Counted from the first letter of the stretch, positions 14,293 through 26,000 are shown. The stretch: DNA of 38,693 bases from an uncultured Anaerolineae bacterium (GCA_903822545.1 CAIJPN010000184.1:1-38693); one strand, 5' to 3'. Notes: generated from the sequence alone by a model not told the origin. Numbers and translations are program-made.

Positions 14293-15093
14293 ATGCGAAA
14301 AAAACAAATTTTATTAACCAACGATGACGGGATTCGCTCGCCCGGCCTGTGGGCTGCCGCAAAAGCCCTTTCCACCTTGGGATTTGTGACCGTTGCCGCC
14401 CCACGTGAACAATCCACCGGCATGGGGCGCAGCCTGCCAAGCACATCCACCGGTATTATCCACATCGAGATGGTTGACGTGGGCGGCCAGCAATGGCAGG
14501 TACATGCCGTTCAGGGCTCGCCAGCCCAGGCTGTGCTGCACGGCATCCTGGAAATTATGCCGCAGCGGCCCGATCTGGTGGTTTCTGGCATCAACTATGG
14601 GGAAAATGTCGGCAGCGGCATCGCCATTTCGGGCACAGTTGGCGCGGCGATGGAGGCGGCTTCGATAGGCATCCCGGCCCTGGCAATGTCGCTCGAAACC
14701 GAGAAACATCACCACATGTCCTACTCCACCGATGTTGACTTCTCCACAGCGGCGCATTTTGCCCATCTTTTTGCGCAAAAAATATTGAAACATGGCATGC
14801 CCCGGGGTGCGCAACTCATCAAAGTGGATGTGCCATCAGATGCCACGCCCGACACTCCCTGGCATTGGACAAAACTCTCATCCCAGCAATACTACATCTC
14901 CACCAAGCCTGTGCGCACTGCCTGGGAGCAGCCTGCGCCGGTTGGCTACGAGCTTTCGCCACAACTTGAAAACGAGCCCGCTGGAACCGATGTCTATGCC
15001 CTGCTTAAAGAACGCCAGGTGTCGGCTACACCGCTGACCCTGGACATGACCGCCCGTGTCGCGCCAGAAGAGTTGCAGCGATTTGTTGGATAA
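14293..15093 (+). CDS. surE: 5'/3'-nucleotidase SurE
   Basis: A 266-residue metal-dependent phosphatase that removes phosphate from nucleoside monophosphates and is linked to stationary-phase survival. The hallmark ILLTNDDGIRSPG sits at the N-terminus with metal ligands Asp11 and Asp12. APREQSTGMGRS, VQGSPAQAVLHG and VVSGINYGENVGSGIAISGTVGAA-type segments follow. The frame opens with a GTG at 14275, but the ATG at 14293 gives the family's usual beginning and lies six nt after a -10-like GATAAT. Length is normal. Confidence 0.95.
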   Translation: MRKKQILLTNDDGIRSPGLWAAAKALSTLGFVTVAAPREQSTGMGRSLPSTSTGIIHIEMVDVGGQQWQVHAVQGSPAQAVLHGILEIMPQRPDLVVSGINYGENVGSGIAISGTVGAAMEAASIGIPALAMSLETEKHHHMSYSTDVDFSTAAHFAHLFAQKILKHGMPRGAQLIKVDVPSDATPDTPWHWTKLSSQQYYISTKPVRTAWEQPAPVGYELSPQLENEPAGTDVYALLKERQVSATPLTLDMTARVAPEELQRFVG

Positions 15094-15179
15094 AGCCGCA
15101 AGCCCGCGCCGCCCTTTGCGCTATTGTGTTCAGGGATAGCCTGGAAGGGTCGCCTTTACTCAACTCACAAGGAGTCATC

Positions 15180-15635
15180 ATGCCCGGAAAATTCTTCAAT
15201 GAACTGGAAGTTGGTCAAAAAATCCGCCACAGCAATGGGCGGACGGTAACCGAAATGGATAATGTGATGTTCTCGATGCTGACGATGAACACCCAGCCGC
15301 TGCACACCAACGAAGATTTTGCCAGCAAATCGCAGTTTGGGCAGCGCATTGTCAACGGATTGTTTACGCTTGGGCTTGTCACCGGCCTGACGGTGGGCGA
15401 ACTGACCGAGGGCACCATCATCGCCAACCTGGGCTACGATAAAGTTATCCACCCAAACCCGGTCTTCCACGGCGATACCATTTACGCCGAAACCGAAGTG
15501 CTGGAAAAGCGCGAGTCGAAATCGCGGCCCGATGTGGGCATTGTGCGCCTGAAACACTGGGGCAAAAAGCCCGATGGCACGGTGGCGGTGGAATTCGAGC
15601 GCACAGTCATGTTTTTGAAGAAAAACGAAAGCTAA
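15180..15635 (+). CDS. MaoC-like hydratase (mesaconyl/itaconyl-CoA hydratase type)
   Basis: A 151-residue hot-dog fold protein. The MaoC hydratase region is clear: LTMNTQPLHTNEDFA, then FGQRIVNGLFTLGLVTG and VFHGDTIYAETEVLEKRESKSRPDVGIV. The usual Asp of the GDxNPxH catalytic motif is Asn here; the NT-x-PLH variant is seen in relatives acting on branched C5 or dicarboxylic acyl-CoAs. AAGGAG lies eight nt before the ATG at 15180, so the upstream frame extension is not used. A CitE-like lyase follows 12 bp later, and such pairs occur in itaconate, mesaconate or citramalate CoA pathways. Exact substrate is inference. Confidence 0.85.
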   Translation: MPGKFFNELEVGQKIRHSNGRTVTEMDNVMFSMLTMNTQPLHTNEDFASKSQFGQRIVNGLFTLGLVTGLTVGELTEGTIIANLGYDKVIHPNPVFHGDTIYAETEVLEKRESKSRPDVGIVRLKHWGKKPDGTVAVEFERTVMFLKKNES

Positions 15636-15647
15636 AAGGAGAAACCC

Positions 15648-16517
15648 ATGCACCCTCGACGCGCTTTACTCTATATGCCCGGCGACGATTGGAAAAAGAT
15701 CAACAAATCCATCACTTTTGGGGTGGATAGCATTTGCATGGACATGGAAGATGGCACGGCGCTCAGCCGCAAGGCCGAAGCGCGCGAAACCATCGCCAGG
15801 GCTTTGCAGGAATTGGATTTTGGCAAATCTGAAAAACTGGCGCGTATTAACGCGGTGGGTTCTGGCTTTGAGTCGCTCGATCTCCAGGCTGTATTGCCCT
15901 ATCATCCCGATGGCATTGTCATCCCGAAAGTGGAGTCGCGCGAACAGGTGGAGTGGGCCAGCGCCATCATCGAGCAGGCCGAATTGGAATATGGCTGGCC
16001 GATTAACTCCATCCGCATCCTGATCGGCATTGAAACCGCAGCGGGGATCATGAACCTGCGAGAGATTGCCTCACACCCCCGGCTGGATGCGTTGATCTTC
16101 GGCGGCGAGGATTTTGCCGCCAACATTGGCGCGGTGCGCACCCCCGAAGCCTGGGAGTTGTTCTACGCGCGCAGCGCCACCGTCACCGCAGCGGGGATGT
16201 ATGGGTTACAGGCTATCGACATCGTCACGATTGACTTCAAAAACCTGGAAATCGTCCGCGCTGAGGCCGAATTTGGGGCGCGCATGGGTTTTGTGGGCAA
16301 ACAGGTGATCCACCCGGCACAGGTGGAGCCGGCGCAGTTGGCTTTTACGCCATCTGACGAGGCGATTGCCCATGCTAAACGCATTGTGGAAACCTTCGAG
16401 ACCAGCCAGCAGGCCGGGGCCGGGGCTTATGCGCTGGACGGCAAGATGATCGATATGCCGCTGCTCAAAAACGCCCAGAAGGTGTTGGATCGCGCCAGGG
16501 CGGCGGGAAAAGCCTAG
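15648..16517 (+). CDS. HpcH/HpaI-CitE family CoA-ester lyase
   Basis: A 289-residue TIM-barrel enzyme of the CitE/malyl-CoA lyase family, which cleaves beta-hydroxyacyl-CoA esters. Visible motifs: RALLYMPGDD at the start, CMDMEDGTA (31-38), ARINAVGS with the CoA/substrate arginine near 67, PKVES, GIETAAGI with metal ligand Glu129, and GGEDFAANIG with metal ligand Asp155. FVGKQVIHPAQV is also typical. AGGAG precedes the ATG. The MaoC gene upstream suggests hydration and cleavage of a dicarboxylic CoA ester such as citramalyl-CoA or malyl-CoA. Specificity is not decided by the sequence. Confidence 0.9.
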   Translation: MHPRRALLYMPGDDWKKINKSITFGVDSICMDMEDGTALSRKAEARETIARALQELDFGKSEKLARINAVGSGFESLDLQAVLPYHPDGIVIPKVESREQVEWASAIIEQAELEYGWPINSIRILIGIETAAGIMNLREIASHPRLDALIFGGEDFAANIGAVRTPEAWELFYARSATVTAAGMYGLQAIDIVTIDFKNLEIVRAEAEFGARMGFVGKQVIHPAQVEPAQLAFTPSDEAIAHAKRIVETFETSQQAGAGAYALDGKMIDMPLLKNAQKVLDRARAAGKA

Positions 16518-16534
16518 ATAACGGGAGCCACAGT

Positions 16535-16870
16535 ATGTCTGATCTTTCTAAAGCAGCGGTGATGAATCTCGAAGCGGGGGAAGAGTTGGCCGGGGGCTGG
16601 GCCACCATCCACATCCCCGATATTGGCATTTATAAGTTGATCGCCAAGAAAAAGCGTGATGGTACTTTTGAGTGGGCCCATTTTGTGCAGCGCGATAACG
16701 GCGCGCGCGAAAAAGTTTATCGCGGGCAGGCCAAAACGCGCCACGAACTGGATAGCGCGCTGGAAGCCATCAATAATGCCCTGCGCAAGACTTATGGCAT
16801 CACCCTGCTGCCTTCGGATTACAACATGTACACGCTCGACGGCAAGAAGATATCAGAAACAAAACAATAG
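16535..16870 (+). CDS. small conserved-looking protein of unknown function
   Basis: A 111-residue protein I do not recognise. It begins MSDLSKAAVMNLEAGEE and has a Trp/aromatic core (GGWATIHIPDIGIYKLI, EWAHFVQRDNG), a basic middle and a short helix SALEAINNALRK. There is no signal peptide, membrane helix or cysteine motif, so a small soluble protein is expected. GGGAG lies seven nt before the ATG, and codon use resembles its neighbours. It lies 17 bp after the CitE-like gene and 53 bp before the transporter, probably in the same operon. Confidence 0.75.
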   Translation: MSDLSKAAVMNLEAGEELAGGWATIHIPDIGIYKLIAKKKRDGTFEWAHFVQRDNGAREKVYRGQAKTRHELDSALEAINNALRKTYGITLLPSDYNMYTLDGKKISETKQ

Positions 16871-16923
16871 TATTTTGGAGTGCGCAGGTTTTGCTTGCGC
16901 GTTGCGAAAAGAACAGGATTGCT

Positions 16924-17766
16924 GTGCTCTCAATCATTTATGGGATTTTGGCCGCCATCTCGTGGGGCGGAGGCGATTTTAGCGGCGGGCTGTCCAGCCG
17001 CCGGGTGGGCGCTTATCGCGCCGTGTTTTTAGCTGAGGCGCTTGGCCTGGTTTTCCTGCTAATTGTGCTGGCGATTTTTCGCGAGGCGCTGCCGCCCCTG
17101 TTGGGGCTGGCGCTGGCGGCGGGTGTGGGCGCGTTTGGGTCGTTGTCATTGCTGATCCTGTACCGGGCGATGGAAGTCAGCAAGATGAGCATTGCGGCCC
17201 CGGTTTCAGCGCTTTTGGCGGCAGGATTCCCGGTTCTTGCTGGCGCACTCACCGATGGAATGCCCAAAATAAGCCAGTTTGCTGGTTTTGGGCTGGCCTT
17301 GGCGGCGGTCTGGATGGTTTCACAATCTGGCGAAGCAGGCAAGCCGCACCTCCAGAGCGTGGCCGATTTGCGCCTGCCCCTGCTGGCGGGGATCGGCTTC
17401 GGAACGTATTTCATCATCATTCACCGGGTTGCACAGGAATCTACGCTCTGGCCGATGATCGCTTCACGCACGGGCGGGACGCTTATGCTGGCGCTGGTGG
17501 TGCTCGGGATGCGGCGCGAGGCGCTCAACATCCCGGCCCGCGAGTGGCCGTTGGTGACGCTGTGCGGGATTTTGGATGTGGGCGGGAACTTTTTCTACAT
17601 CCTGGCATCGCAGGTTGGGCGATTGGATATTTCCGCGGTATTGAGTTCGCTCTACCCGGGTGTAACCGCCCTGCTGGCCTGGGTACTGATTAAAGAGCAT
17701 ATTTCTGGCCCTCAGCGTGTGGGGATTTTTCTGGCGCTTGCGGCGATTGTCCTGATGACAATTTGA
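16924..17766 (+). CDS. EamA/DMT family transporter
   Basis: A 280-residue membrane protein with about ten hydrophobic helices in two repeats of five, the drug/metabolite transporter arrangement. The first helix reads IIYGILAAISWGGGDF, typical of EamA proteins, and the second repeat ends with YPGVTALLAWVLIKEH, another family signature. It probably exports or imports a small metabolite; the substrate is unknown. The start is uncertain: GTG at 16924, preceded by CAGGA, places translation just before the first helix; TTG at 16891, preceded by GGAG, would add 11 residues. It may be co-transcribed with the CoA-lyase genes. Confidence 0.87.
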   Translation: MLSIIYGILAAISWGGGDFSGGLSSRRVGAYRAVFLAEALGLVFLLIVLAIFREALPPLLGLALAAGVGAFGSLSLLILYRAMEVSKMSIAAPVSALLAAGFPVLAGALTDGMPKISQFAGFGLALAAVWMVSQSGEAGKPHLQSVADLRLPLLAGIGFGTYFIIIHRVAQESTLWPMIASRTGGTLMLALVVLGMRREALNIPAREWPLVTLCGILDVGGNFFYILASQVGRLDISAVLSSLYPGVTALLAWVLIKEHISGPQRVGIFLALAAIVLMTI

Positions 17767-17810
17767 CCTGCTGAAACAAACTTGTCGCCGATGGCAATTT
17801 GGGAGATAAG

Positions 17811-20084
17811 ATGGAACGTTTTTACGCACAAGACGGACAGTTTTGGTTCAATGACCAGCCGCAGCTCATCCAGGCGGGGGAATTGCACTACTTCCGCACC
17901 CCGCCTGACCAGTGGCGGCACCGGCTGGGGCTGCTCCAAAAAGCCGGATTCAACACCCTGGCCACCTACATCCCCTGGTTATGGCACCAGCCCGAAGAAA
18001 ATCTCTCTGATTTCGATGGTCACAGCCATCCCATGCGCAACCTGGCCGGTTTTTTAGACCTGGCCGCCGAAATGGGCTTTTTCATCATCGCCCGGCCAGG
18101 CCCCTACATCATGGCCGAAACCATCAACGAAGGCATCCCGCCCTGGGTTTTTGACAAATACCCACAGGCGGCTTTTATCAACCAGCGCCAAAAAGCTGAA
18201 AATATTGCCAGCTACCTGCATCCAGACTTCCTGGCATGTATCCGGCAGTGGTACCGGGGCGTTTTTGGCATCCTGTCAGCCCGCCAGGTAACGCGCAGCG
18301 GCAGGATCATCATGATCCAGTTGGACAACGAGATGGGCATGATCCCCTGGGTCAGGAACATCGTCGATACCAACCCCGATACGCTGGAACGTTTTTCTGC
18401 TTACCTGCAAACCCATACAGCCGAAACAGGGTTTTCGCCCTCCAAAATCCTGGAGGAACTAACCAGCCCCAGCCAACCGGCCCTGCTGGAACACTATCGC
18501 CGTTTTTATCGCGGTTACCTGCGCGAATACACCACTTTTTTGTGGGATGAGGCCCGCGCCAACGGTATGGATGTGCTGCCGGTGATCAACATTCATGGTT
18601 TTGGCAATGGCGGCAAAACCTTCCCCATTGGTCTTTCGCAGCTGGCAGATGTGATAAACCTCGAAAACATGCTCAGCGCCACCGATGTCTATCCCATCCA
18701 CATTGACGAGGGAAACTTTCACCAAATGTTGCTGGTGAACGAGGCCACCAAAGCCCTCCAAAACCCGGCCCAGGCGCTTTTTTCCATCGAATTCCAGGCG
18801 GGCGGCAATACCGATTTCGGCGGCGGGCAGACTTCGCTCTACGATCTGCACAGCCGCCTGTGCATCTCTGGTGGAATGCGCGCCATCAACCATTATCTCT
18901 TTTTTGATGGGGAAAACCACCCGGTTCTTAGCCCGGTTAAACGCCATGATTGGGGGCACCCGGTACGAAAAGATGGTTCCACCCGCAAACATTATGACCG
19001 TTACCCCCGGCTTTCTCGCACCCTGGCAGCCTACGGCCCCGATCTTGTGCTGGCCCGCCCCCAAACGGTCACAACCCTGGGATTTTTACTCGATTACTTT
19101 ATGACCGAAGTCAACAACCCGTTGACCCAGGATGCTACCAACAGCCTCACCCACCAGCGGGATGTGCTGATATTCGACTTCCTGGCGCGCGGATTGGCGC
19201 TTACGCACCGTCCATTTGATGCGGTTGAAGTGACGCGCGCTACGCTGGATGTTGTTACAACCCCGCTGCTATGGCTGATGCTGGAGCGGCAGTGTGATGC
19301 CGCCACGCAGCAAAAACTGGTCGATTATGTGCTGGCTGGCGGCAAACTGGCGCTGGCCGGGCGCATGTGCCTGGAAGATTTTGAGCACCGCGCCTGCACC
19401 ATCCTGAAAGATGCGTTGGGCATACGTGAGATCGCGGGCGGGCTGCCGTTTGCGCCTGCACTGCTGACGGCCTTCCAGTATCACGATGTCCCGGCGTCTT
19501 TTGTGGAAACTTACAGCGGCGAGTTTGAACAGGTTTTTGCCACCCGCCAGGATGGCGGCGAGACTGTCGGTTTTGTGAAAAAGCTGGGGCGCGGCACTGT
19601 GCTGATGCTGGGCGCGGCGCTGGCAGCCAATACGCTCGATGACCTGGATATTTTCCACCAGATGGCGCTGGAGATGGGCTGCCAGCCACAGTTCCGCATG
19701 TCTGCGTGGGCTGATGTGCGCCTGAGCAGGGGTGGTCAGGGCAGTTTTGTTTTTATTAATAATTACCAGGATGATCCGCTGGAAACGGTGCTTGAATCAG
19801 GCGGGGAAGCCTGGTTTAACGGCAACCCGCTGCGGCTTCGGGCGCGCAGCGGGTTGATCCTGCCGGTTAACTGGCAGGCTGTTGCGGGTGTGTTCATCCA
19901 CTTCCTGACATCCGAAGTGGTTGAAATCTGCCAGGATGAGGCCGGGGTGGAGATTTTTGTGGACCCGCCCGGGTTTTGCGCTGAGTTGAGCCTGCGCGGG
20001 TATGCTGCTTCGGCCAGTGAAGGGGCTGGGCGCGTTTTGCTATCTGGCACCGATGGCCGGATTTTGCTCAGGCGGTGCGGGTAG
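17811..20084 (+). CDS. GH35 family beta-galactosidase
   Basis: A 757-residue glycoside hydrolase family 35 protein. The N-terminal TIM barrel holds LIQAGELHYFRTPPDQW, GFNTLATYIPW and ARPGPYIMAE. The acid/base residue is Glu174 in QLDNEMG, and the nucleophile is likely Glu327 in SIEFQAGG. Beta-rich domains make up the rest. It should release terminal galactose from oligo- or polysaccharides. No signal peptide is visible, so it likely acts in the cytoplasm on imported sugars. GGGAG lies six nt before the ATG at 17811. No sugar transporter or regulator is adjacent. It converges on the hybrid kinase with only a five-bp gap. Confidence 0.92.
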   Translation: MERFYAQDGQFWFNDQPQLIQAGELHYFRTPPDQWRHRLGLLQKAGFNTLATYIPWLWHQPEENLSDFDGHSHPMRNLAGFLDLAAEMGFFIIARPGPYIMAETINEGIPPWVFDKYPQAAFINQRQKAENIASYLHPDFLACIRQWYRGVFGILSARQVTRSGRIIMIQLDNEMGMIPWVRNIVDTNPDTLERFSAYLQTHTAETGFSPSKILEELTSPSQPALLEHYRRFYRGYLREYTTFLWDEARANGMDVLPVINIHGFGNGGKTFPIGLSQLADVINLENMLSATDVYPIHIDEGNFHQMLLVNEATKALQNPAQALFSIEFQAGGNTDFGGGQTSLYDLHSRLCISGGMRAINHYLFFDGENHPVLSPVKRHDWGHPVRKDGSTRKHYDRYPRLSRTLAAYGPDLVLARPQTVTTLGFLLDYFMTEVNNPLTQDATNSLTHQRDVLIFDFLARGLALTHRPFDAVEVTRATLDVVTTPLLWLMLERQCDAATQQKLVDYVLAGGKLALAGRMCLEDFEHRACTILKDALGIREIAGGLPFAPALLTAFQYHDVPASFVETYSGEFEQVFATRQDGGETVGFVKKLGRGTVLMLGAALAANTLDDLDIFHQMALEMGCQPQFRMSAWADVRLSRGGQGSFVFINNYQDDPLETVLESGGEAWFNGNPLRLRARSGLILPVNWQAVAGVFIHFLTSEVVEICQDEAGVEIFVDPPGFCAELSLRGYAASASEGAGRVLLSGTDGRILLRRCG

Positions 20085-20089
20085 CGCGA

Positions 20090-23000
20090 TTATTTTTTGT
20101 GCAGCAGTTCGCTCATGAGTGTGGACAGGTTGCGCAGGCCAACCGGTTTGCTGACGTATTCGTTTGCTCCGGCGGCCAGGCAGCGTTCGCGGTCTTCGTT
20201 CATGGCCAGGGCGGTGAGGGCTATGATGGGGGTGTGTTTGAACTGTGGCATGGTACGCATACGGCGGATGGCTTCCAGCCCGTCGATTTCGGGCATCTGG
20301 ATGTCCATCAGGATGATGTCTGGGGGTGTTTGCACCGCTTTTTCGAGTGCTTCCCGGCCATTTGTGGCGATGATGATGCGGTAGCCAATGCTTTCCAGGT
20401 AGTCACCGGTGGTGACTACGTTGATTTCGTTGTCTTCGGCCAGGAGCACAACCCCCAGGTATTGGGCGGCAGGGATGCCAGGGGTTGCCGGTTCTTCCTG
20501 GTGATGCGATTCGGGGATATCCAGGGGCTGTTCCAGGCCTGGTATGGTGTGCCAGGGCAGCGTGACGGTGAAGCAGCTGCCCGAGCCAACCTGGCTGGTG
20601 ACGGTTACGGTGCCGTTGTGCATCTCGGCCAGTCGTTTGACCAGCGCCAGCCCCAGGCCGGTGCCATCATATTGGCGGGTGAGGCTGGTATCTACCTGGG
20701 TAAAGGGTTTGAACAGGCGCGCCAGGTCAGCCTGGGAGATGCCAATGCCGGTGTCTTTGACCATGAGTTCGATGCAGTTTTGCGGTGCGTTGGCATGAAT
20801 TTGCAAGATGACCCTTCCGTTGAGCGGGGTGAATTTGACGGCGTTGCTGAGCAGGTTGACTAAAATCTGTTTGAGCCGCAGCTGGTCTACTGATATGGTC
20901 GAGACGCGCGAATCAGGCAGGTATTCCAGCGCGATGAACTTTTTGATGGCCTGTTCTTTGACAAAGGCCAGGCTGGCCTGACAGACATCGTTGATGAAAA
21001 CCGTTTCAGTGTGCAGTTCCAGTTTTCCGGCTTCGATCTTGGAAAGGTCGAGCAGGTCGTTGATGAGTGAGAGCAGGTGCCGCCCACTGGCATCGATGGT
21101 ACGCACATATTTTTGCTGGTACATGTTGAGCGGCCCGCGCATTCCATCCAACAGGATTTCAGAAAGCCCCAGGATGCCATTCAGCGGGGTGCGGAGTTCA
21201 TGGCTCATGTTTGCCAGGAATTCATCTTTCATGCGCATGGCGCGTTCCAATTCGGCGTTGGCAAGCCGCAGGGTTTCTTCCACCTGTTTGCGGGCGGTGA
21301 TATCGCGGATTACGCTCTGGACGAATTTGGGTTTGTGGTTTTCGTCGCGGATTAGCGAGAGGTTGATTTCTGAGAGGATGAGTGTGCCGTTTTTGCAAAC
21401 CAGGGTGCGTTCGTAGCTTGGAACCGTGTCGCCGCGTAAAATGCAGACAAACCGGTTGAAGGCATCTTCCAGTTCTGTAGCCAGGACAAAGTCGGATGAT
21501 TTTCGCCCGATCATCTCCGTGCTGGTATATCCCAAAAGCTGCCCACAGTGCGGATTCACCCGGATGACCCTGGCGTGTGGATCAAGCAGGAAGATGGCGT
21601 CGTTGGCGTTTTCAAACAGGGCGCGGTAAGTTTCCTCGTTTTCGCGCAGGGCATTTTCGGCCAGTTTTTCCTGGGTGATATCCTGGATGACACCGATGAT
21701 TTGGTCGACCTGGTGATCTGAATTATTCACAACAACGCCATGTGCGCGGATGTAGCCCATTCCGCCATTGCGCAAGATGCGATATTCAATTGGGGTGTAG
21801 ACTGCGTTTTCAATGGCCGATTGGGCAGAATCCATTAGCCTGGCAACGTCATCTGGGTGAACTATTTTAAATAAAGTTGCCATCGTGCCGTCAAAAGCTT
21901 CATGGCTAATGCCGTTGATAGCGTACATTTGTTCATCCCACAGGAGCTGGCCGGTGTGCATGTTCCACTCCCAAACGCCCATCCCGGCGGCCCTGGTTGC
22001 CAGCTCGAGACGCTGGCGGGTGGATTCAATCTCTTTTGTGCGCGCTCGAACGCGGTTTTCCAACTCGGTGAACAGCCTGGCATTGGATAATGCCGCTGAA
22101 GCGCGGAATGCCAGGGCTTCTAAAAAACGCAGGTGGTCTTCTGTGTGGGAATTTTTAACCATACTGAAGATTTGCAGCGCCCCGGCCACTTTGCCTTCTT
22201 CGGTTAGCGGCACGATGATGGCAGAACGGGTGGTTTCAGCATCTTCGGGTGGTTCATCCACGATCTGGGCTTTTTCGTTGATGTGATAGGATGTTTTGGC
22301 GGTTTTCATGGCCTGGATGTAATCTGGCAGCAGGAGCGATTCTCCGCTGCGGATGACCAGGCTCTGGGTGCCGCGCCCCGGCGGTTCAAGCGGGATGGGT
22401 GGGAACCCGGAAACATCCTGCGCGCCGTATTCACTTTCCATGTGCTGGCAGGTGAGCAGTTCGGTTTGGGGGTCAAATGATGAGACGATGAGCATGTCGC
22501 AGGGCAGGGCAGCGGAGGCATAACGGTAGATTGTGCTGTAGATTTCTTTGGGGTTGAGCGTCTGGCCCAAGGCCCGCCCGGCTTCCACCAGCAGTGAAAG
22601 GTCTTTGGTGCGCGCGTTCAGGGTTTCCATCAGTTTTTGGCGTTCTTCTTCACTCTTCTTGCGCGCGGAAATATCGATTATTTGTGCCAGCAGGCAGGGT
22701 TCATTCTCAATTTCGATAATCTCTGCCGACATCAGCACGGTTCTTTTTTGCCCGTTTTTAGAGCATAAAATCGTCTCGAAGTCATGCACTGGCTGTCCGC
22801 CTTCCAGCCCCGATAATAAATCGGCCCGTTGTTGCGGGTCATCCCAAATGCCCAATCCCAACGCTGTGGCCCCGATGATTTCCTGGCGTTCGTAACCCAG
22901 CAGGTTAACCCAGGCCAGGTTGACTTCAATGATGACATTATCGCGCCGGCGTGATATGACAATACCCAACGGGCTGTGCTGGACAATGGTGGCAAAGCGT

Positions 23001-26000
23001 TTCTCACTCTGGCGCAGGGTTAATTCGGCTGTTTTGCGTTCGGTGATATCAACCGAGATGTTAGCGTAATGTTCCTGGCCCACCATAAAGACCGAAGACA
23101 TGTAACTGCGATTATTACCCTCAAAATGCGTTTCAAAGAGCCTGGCTTGTCCGCTGGCAACCACCTGGCGCGAGATATCAATATACCCGCTCATTGTTCC
23201 CATACCGAACAATTCGGATGCGCGCTTGCCGATCAATTCATCGGCAGGTTTCCCAAGGCTTTGGGCGCCAAGTGGGTTGATGTCGCTGATCTCCCAGTCA
23301 ATAATTTCACCATGCTCGTCATGAACCAGGCGGTAAATAATCCCTTCGAGCGGCACATTATTGAATAAATCGTTGAATTTATGCGTACTGGCGTGCAAAT
23401 TCTCTTCGGCCAGTTTTTGCTCGGTGATATCCTGGATAATGCCCATGGTGCGCGCTGGGCGGCCATTTTCATCATAGCTAATCTTAACCTGCTCATGCAG
23501 CCAGCGTTTGCGCCCGCTGGGCAGGTAAACGGGGTATTCATAATCCAGGTCTCCCTGAGAGGCCAGCAATTTTCGTTGCCACTCAAGCAAATTTTTCAGG
23601 TCAGCAGGATCCATCAGGTTGCCGATTGTGGCATGGGTTGGGGGATCGCTATCGCGTGGCAGTTCAAGGATGTTATAGAGTTCATCAGAGAAAACCAGGG
23701 TTGCATTGGGCGCAACCCACTCCACATGGCCAATACGCCCAATACGTTGGGCTTCGCGCAGCAGCGCCTCACTTTTGCGCAACTCCACATCAATACGTTT
23801 GCGTTCAGTAACATCAATGGTAATCCCATGCCAGACGATACTGCCATCCGTTTCCCGGATTGGCGTGGAATGACCTTCCAGCCAGATCATGCCCTTAACC
23901 GGGTGGTTATACAGGTATTCATTGTGCCAGGGTTTCAGGGTGTGCGCCGAGACTTCGATCGCTTTCATCAAAAGATCGATCTGTTCAGGCGGCACTCTTT
24001 GAGTGAGCGCATCAATATTGTTAGCAAGATCGGCCAGTTTTAAGCCATACAGGTCTTCAAAAGCTGCGCTGGCATAGGGGATGTTCAACCTCCCGTCGGC
24101 ACTTAATCGGAAGGTGCAAATGGCCCCCGGAACGGTGGCGGCCAGGCTGGCAAAGCGATTTTGTTCAACCTTGAGTATCTCATCCATCCGCTTTTGCTCA
24201 GTTATATCCAGCGAGTTAATCATCGCCAGGATCACCCGCCCATCTGCATCACGTACCGGCTGGGCGCTGATGCGCCACCAGCGGTTTCCTGTTGGCAGTG
24301 GTTCTGATATCTCATATACATTACCCTGTCCGTTGGCAAACACCTGGAGCACCATATTAAACCGGAGCATTAAAGTTGATTCGGGGAAGAAATCGTGGAT
24401 TTTCCCCCCTACGATCTGCTCAGGAGAAGCTCCCAGCTCTTGTGCGCCGATATCGTTGATATAGTGGAAAACGCCCTCGGCATCTATTGTGGCGATGGCA
24501 GCTTCCTGGCAGTTTACCAGGCTGCGATATTTCTCCTCGCTTTCGCGCAACGCTGATTGTGTGTGCAGCGCAATCGCCAGGTTCCCAACCTCGGTGGCCA
24601 GGGTTTCAAGCGTCTGACGGGTTAATGGCGGCACAACATCCAGGATGTGCGAACCGATATTCATGCTGCCCAACACCTGCCCCTGGTAATGGATGGGAAT
24701 CACTGCCAACGCCCCCATTCTTTCGCGCTGGTGATGCGGGTGCACCGACAATTCCTGCCTGTCAAAATAAATTGGCTGGCCGTTCATCACCACCCGGGCA
24801 CTGGGAGAAGCTAACTCATAAGAAGATACGCTGGCCGTAAACTCTGCGCTCAGCCCAGCGTGATAGACCATTTTCAGCCGTTGTAGTTTCTGGTCAAGCA
24901 TATAAATGCCCCCGCAATCCATGCCCGAAACCGACAAGACTGTTTCAAGGCAAGCTGGCCAGGGGGCTTGGCCAGTTGTGAACATGCTGATGATGCGCGC
25001 CAGGTCACGTTGGGCCTGTACCAATTCTTCAAACTGTTTTCGCTGGGTAATATCCTGGGCGACCCCATTGACAAAAGCTGGCTGTCCATTTTCATCCAGC
25101 AGCAGCCTGGCTTTCATGTGAATCCACCGGACATCCTGGTTTGCCATGATGCGGAATTCAACATCAACGGCATTGTTTTCATTGTATGCCTGGTCGGCAG
25201 TTGTAAGGTTGGGTATGGCAGCTTGCCAGGCAGCCTTCACTTTATACCGATCAAGGGGGTGGATGAGTGCCAGCAAGGTATCAACGTTTGTTACCCTGGC
25301 GGGCAGTTCAATCTCAGGTGCGATGGTGGTGTTCAATTCAAACATCCCGGTCTTCAAGTCAAGCATCCAGCTGTGCAGGTTGGCAATCACCTGGGATTCC
25401 TGTAAAAGCTGCTGGTTTTTGCGCAGCTTCTCCTCGGCCAGTTTGCGCTCGGTAATATCAATGCTGGTACCCCACATACGCACCAGCTTCCCATTTTCTA
25501 CTGTTCCAATAGTGTTACTCAGGCACCAGATGGGCTGCCCATCGGCAGTATATTCAAACGTCTCATCGTTGACCGATTTATAGCCATTGGCAATAAACTT
25601 CCTGAAGGTGGCGCGGTTGACCGGATTATCTTTGCCACCATGGGCATCGATCATACGCACGCCAATTAACACATCCACTGATGGCAGGTGGTACATATCG
25701 GCCAGGGCCTGGTTGCTTTCGGCCATATATGCGTTGGCGTAAATGGCGTCGATCTGTTCTTCTATGGGGAGGCTGGTGTCGATGGGTTGGTCAAACCCGG
25801 TCAGGTAGATGCCTTCGAAGCTTTGGCTGATGAACTGCTGGTAACGTTCATCGCTCTGGTGCAGCGCCTGGTAGCGCGAATCGCTTTCTTCCACCTTTCG
25901 GATCAGTTTTTGGCGCTCAATGGCGTGACGCACCACCCGCGCGGCCATGCTGTAACCGGCTGTATCTTTCAGGAGATAATCCTGCGCCCCGGCCTGGATT

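Noticed and set aside
15126-15179. N-terminal extension of the MaoC-like protein
   Set aside because: A good AAGGAG site precedes the ATG at 15180, and the extra 18 residues are not part of the family.
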